From Halomonas qaidamensis (lineage in GTDB: Bacteria; Pseudomonadota; Gammaproteobacteria; Pseudomonadales; Halomonadaceae): a stretch of 64,000 bases of DNA. The stretch lies in contig NZ_CP080627.1 in the NCBI RefSeq assembly GCF_025917315.1, positions 930,001 through 994,000 of the forward strand. The letters are read 5' to 3'. Positions 61,855 through 64,000 of the stretch are shown here, one piece after another. The notes under the pieces were generated by a model, which saw nothing but the letters and a program-made list of their open reading frames with translations, did no database searches and was not told the origin of the DNA. A program made the translations under genes and the position numbers. The first letter of the stretch is position 1; every line of letters starts with the position of its first letter.

Positions 61855-62379
61855 GTGAATAAGCCATCACATCGTATTCTTGTCATGGGCGTTTCTGGAT
61901 CAGGGAAGTCTCATATCGGACAACAGTTAGCAGCAGAACTGGGCGCAACATTCATTGACGGTGACGACCATCATTCACCGGCGAATGTGGCTAAAATGGC
62001 CAGCGGCACGCCGCTTAATGACGATGATCGTCGTGACTGGTTGGCAACGCTTGCTGACTTGTTCGCCGCGTATAAAGCGCGTAATGAATCTGTGGTCATC
62101 GCCTGTTCAGGCCTTAAAAAACGCTATCGTGACCGGCTGCGCGAAGGTGACCCTGCGCTGAGTGTTTTGTATCTAGAGGGCAGCCATGCACTTCTTCGTC
62201 AACGCTTAGAAACCAGGCCGGGGCACTTCTTTAAAGGTGATAATATGCTGGCGAGTCAGCTTGCCGATTTAGAGCCGCCAAGCAGTGATGAAGCGGTATC
62301 CGTCTCCATTGCGCTATCGCCTCGCGAGATTGTCGAGCACTTTACGGTAATGCTAGCGCCCCAAACACGCGTTCATTAG
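61855..62379 (+). CDS. gntK: Gluconokinase
   Basis: 174 residues. Walker A GVSGSGKSH (12-20), DGDDHHSPANVAKMASGTPLNDDDRRDWL as in GntK, CSGLKKRYRDRLR, and LASQLADLEPPSSDEAV. Phosphorylates gluconate to 6-phosphogluconate. GTG start with TAGGAG upstream; 12 bases after dctM, so the same operon. Confidence 0.94.
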   Translation: MNKPSHRILVMGVSGSGKSHIGQQLAAELGATFIDGDDHHSPANVAKMASGTPLNDDDRRDWLATLADLFAAYKARNESVVIACSGLKKRYRDRLREGDPALSVLYLEGSHALLRQRLETRPGHFFKGDNMLASQLADLEPPSSDEAVSVSIALSPREIVEHFTVMLAPQTRVH

Positions 62380-62492
62380 GCTTAAGATTAGGATGGGGCC
62401 GCACTATTCGCTATGGTGTGGCCTCTGTGCCGTTAAGAAAGCCGTGTCGTTAAGAGAGAGTTAACAGACTTACGTGTTTAACAGAACAAGTA

Positions 62493-63497
62493 GTGACGCC
62501 ATTGAAGAAAAAACGCCCGACATTACAAGATATTGCTGATCGCGTTGACGCGACAAAAATGACCGTCAGCCGCTGTTTGCGGGCTCCTGATACGGTATCG
62601 GAAGGGCTTCGCGAACGTATTTTCAACGTTGCTGAACAGCTTGGCTATATTCCCAACCGGGCACCAGATCTGCTTTCTCGGGCTACTAGCCACTCTATTG
62701 GCGTGTTAGTTCCATCGCTAACCAACCAAGTATTTGCCGATGTCATTGTGGGTATCGAAGCGTACACCGAACCCGCAGGCTATCACCTGATGCTTTCTCA
62801 CTATGGTTACAGCCCTGAGCTGGAAGAGCGCAGCTTGGCTTCGTTACTCTCTTACAATGTGGATGGCGTTATCTTATCTGATCGCGATCACACGCCGCGT
62901 AGCCTGCGGATGTTGGAGACAGCGGGTATTCCTATTGTGGAAATTATGGATACCCGTCGCCCGCCACTGCAGCAAGCGGTAGGTTACGATAACGTGCAGG
63001 CCGCTTACGAGATGGTGAGTGAGATGATTCGCCGTGGCAGACGCCAGGTGATTTATCTGGCTGTGCGTCTAGATGAGCGGACACGCCAGCGTGAACAAGG
63101 TTACCGCCAAGCCATGGAGGAGCAGGGGTTAACGCCGATAACGCTACAGAGCAGTCAGCGCTCTTCCTATAGTGTCGGGGCAGCACTCATGCAGGAAATT
63201 CAGCGTGATCATCCCAGCGCTGACAGTATTTTCTGCACCAACGACGATGTTGCGGTGGGCGCTTACTTTGAGTGTTTACGCCATGGCGTTAAGGTCCCCG
63301 AACAGATGGCAATTGCCGGGTTTCATGGTCACGATGTTGGTCAAGCAATGACACCGCGTCTTGCCAGCGTTATTACCCCTCGGCAAGCTATTGGTGAAGC
63401 GGCTGCGAAAACGCTACTGTCACGTATTCGTGGCGAATCAGTTGAACACCAAGTGATGGACTTGGGGTATCGGATTGAGGTGGGTAAAACGCTTTAG
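62493..63497 (+). CDS. gntR: LacI-family gluconate repressor GntR
   Basis: 334 residues. HTH at residues 10-35 (TLQDIADRVDATKMTVSRCLRAPDTVS), hinge RAPDLLSRATS, and a periplasmic-binding-type effector domain (IGVLVPSLTNQVFADVIVGIEAYTEPAGYHLMLSHYGYSPELEE). Its sequence and place next to gntK mark it as GntR. GTG start. Expected to repress the TRAP-gntK operon through the palindrome at 58672. Confidence 0.92.
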   Translation: MTPLKKKRPTLQDIADRVDATKMTVSRCLRAPDTVSEGLRERIFNVAEQLGYIPNRAPDLLSRATSHSIGVLVPSLTNQVFADVIVGIEAYTEPAGYHLMLSHYGYSPELEERSLASLLSYNVDGVILSDRDHTPRSLRMLETAGIPIVEIMDTRRPPLQQAVGYDNVQAAYEMVSEMIRRGRRQVIYLAVRLDERTRQREQGYRQAMEEQGLTPITLQSSQRSSYSVGAALMQEIQRDHPSADSIFCTNDDVAVGAYFECLRHGVKVPEQMAIAGFHGHDVGQAMTPRLASVITPRQAIGEAAAKTLLSRIRGESVEHQVMDLGYRIEVGKTL

Positions 63498-63602
63498 TCG
63501 CTGAGTCGCTAGCGGCGAACTGGCAAACTGGATAGGCTAGTGGTTAAAGCTTGGCCATGAAAAATCCATCAAAAGAAAAGCCATATTGAGTGCGAAACTG
63601 CC

Positions 63603-64000
63603 ATGAAAATTACCCAGCTCACCGTCTATCCGGTTAAATCTCTGAAGGGAATTAATGTTGCTCAAAGTAAACTCCATGGCCATGGGTTGGCCTGGGATCG
63701 CCGGTGGATGTTAGTGGATGCTCAGCAGCGTTTTGTCACCCAGCGCCAGCTACCAGAGCTTGCCACCATCGCGGTTGAATTAACCGATCAAGCACTGGTG
63801 CTCTCTCACCCTAAGGTAGAACCGATTGCGATTCCCCTTGAAGACCCCCAGGGTAATTTACGGCTTGTGAAAGTGTGGAACGACCACTGTAAAGCACTGC
63901 CAGAAAGCGAAGACGTATCGCACTGGCTGATGGCGGCGTTAGGTGAGCAAGCGCAAGGCATCAGCTTGGTGCGCTTCGCTACTGAATTTACCCGTGCTGT
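63603..64000 (+). CDS. MOSC-domain protein, YcbX-like, 3' end outside window
   Basis: 132 residues visible, starting MKITQLTVYPVKSLKG, the N-terminal MOSC beta-barrel (LHGHGLAWDRRWMLVDAQQRFVTQRQLPELA). The MOSC catalytic domain with its Cys would lie beyond the window. Relatives move sulfur or use molybdenum cofactor to reduce N-hydroxylated compounds (YcbX). Confidence 0.88.
   Translation, partial: MKITQLTVYPVKSLKGINVAQSKLHGHGLAWDRRWMLVDAQQRFVTQRQLPELATIAVELTDQALVLSHPKVEPIAIPLEDPQGNLRLVKVWNDHCKALPESEDVSHWLMAALGEQAQGISLVRFATEFTRA

Overview
The window looks like chromosome from a moderately halophilic gammaproteobacterium of the Halomonas group (Halomonadaceae). I infer this from the mix of genes and protein style, without a database search: sodium-coupled and TRAP carriers, acidic proteins, a CARB/HAL-like class A beta-lactamase, opgGH and many Pseudomonas-type housekeeping genes. 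Most of it is ordinary core and transport genome. Three stretches are accessory or unusual: an integron (15.2-17.4 kb), a beta-lactamase duplication (18.4-20.6 kb), and a cluster of pterin/pyrimidine-type and glycan-type genes (22.9-31.5 kb).

Layout. 1-2.8 kb: ackA-pta (pta runs off the left edge). 2.9-4.5 kb: a DMT permease and a small outer-membrane barrel. 4.9-7.9 kb: a TRAP transporter. 8.2-12.1 kb: a CsbD stress protein, a DASS carboxylate carrier, a carbamate kinase remnant that lacks its N-terminus, and a secondary-alcohol-type dehydrogenase. 12.2-15.1 kb: tenA-thiC under a TPP riboswitch. 15.2-17.4 kb: a minimal integron with an integrase under a LexA box, an attI region carrying a near-consensus -10, one AT-rich cassette encoding a PD-(D/E)XK-like protein, and a well-formed attC whose last bases are also the stop codon of the next chromosomal gene (yeaE-like). 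18.4-20.6 kb: beta-lactamase, mntP and a second copy of the beta-lactamase 3' end. 20.7-22.5 kb: a sodium:solute symporter with a 43-residue partner.

22.9-31.5 kb: CDP-alcohol phosphotransferase, BchC-like dehydrogenase, a degenerate PTPS/QueD-like protein, a glycosyltransferase-methyltransferase fusion, a flippase-like membrane protein, a RibD reductase domain without a deaminase, a GTP cyclohydrolase II, and a creatininase-family amidohydrolase. Together they read as an uncharacterised pathway that uses a riboflavin/pterin-type intermediate plus sugar transfer at the membrane. 31.0-31.5 kb is a nested repeat region. 31.5-39.0 kb: opgG-opgH-fkbM, and divergently a sulfatase-fold membrane protein with manC. 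39.0-43.4 kb: an acyltransferase between two paralogous small membrane proteins, a VOC protein, a methyltransferase and an MFS carrier. 43.6-48.9 kb: acyl-CoA dehydrogenase, acyl-CoA ligase, hydroxyacyl-CoA dehydrogenase and enoyl-CoA hydratase. 49-58.5 kb: GST, yaeQ, an LpxR-like deacylase, small membrane proteins, a TonB siderophore receptor, yghU, ygeA and ohr-ohrR. 58.7-63.5 kb: a TRAP transporter with gntK and a GntR-type LacI regulator, behind a palindromic operator. 63.6 kb to the end: the start of a MOSC protein.

Short direct repeats of 12-14 bp, mostly in three copies, recur in six separate intergenic spots with unrelated sequences, and both TRAP operons carry a hairpin directly after the binding-protein gene.
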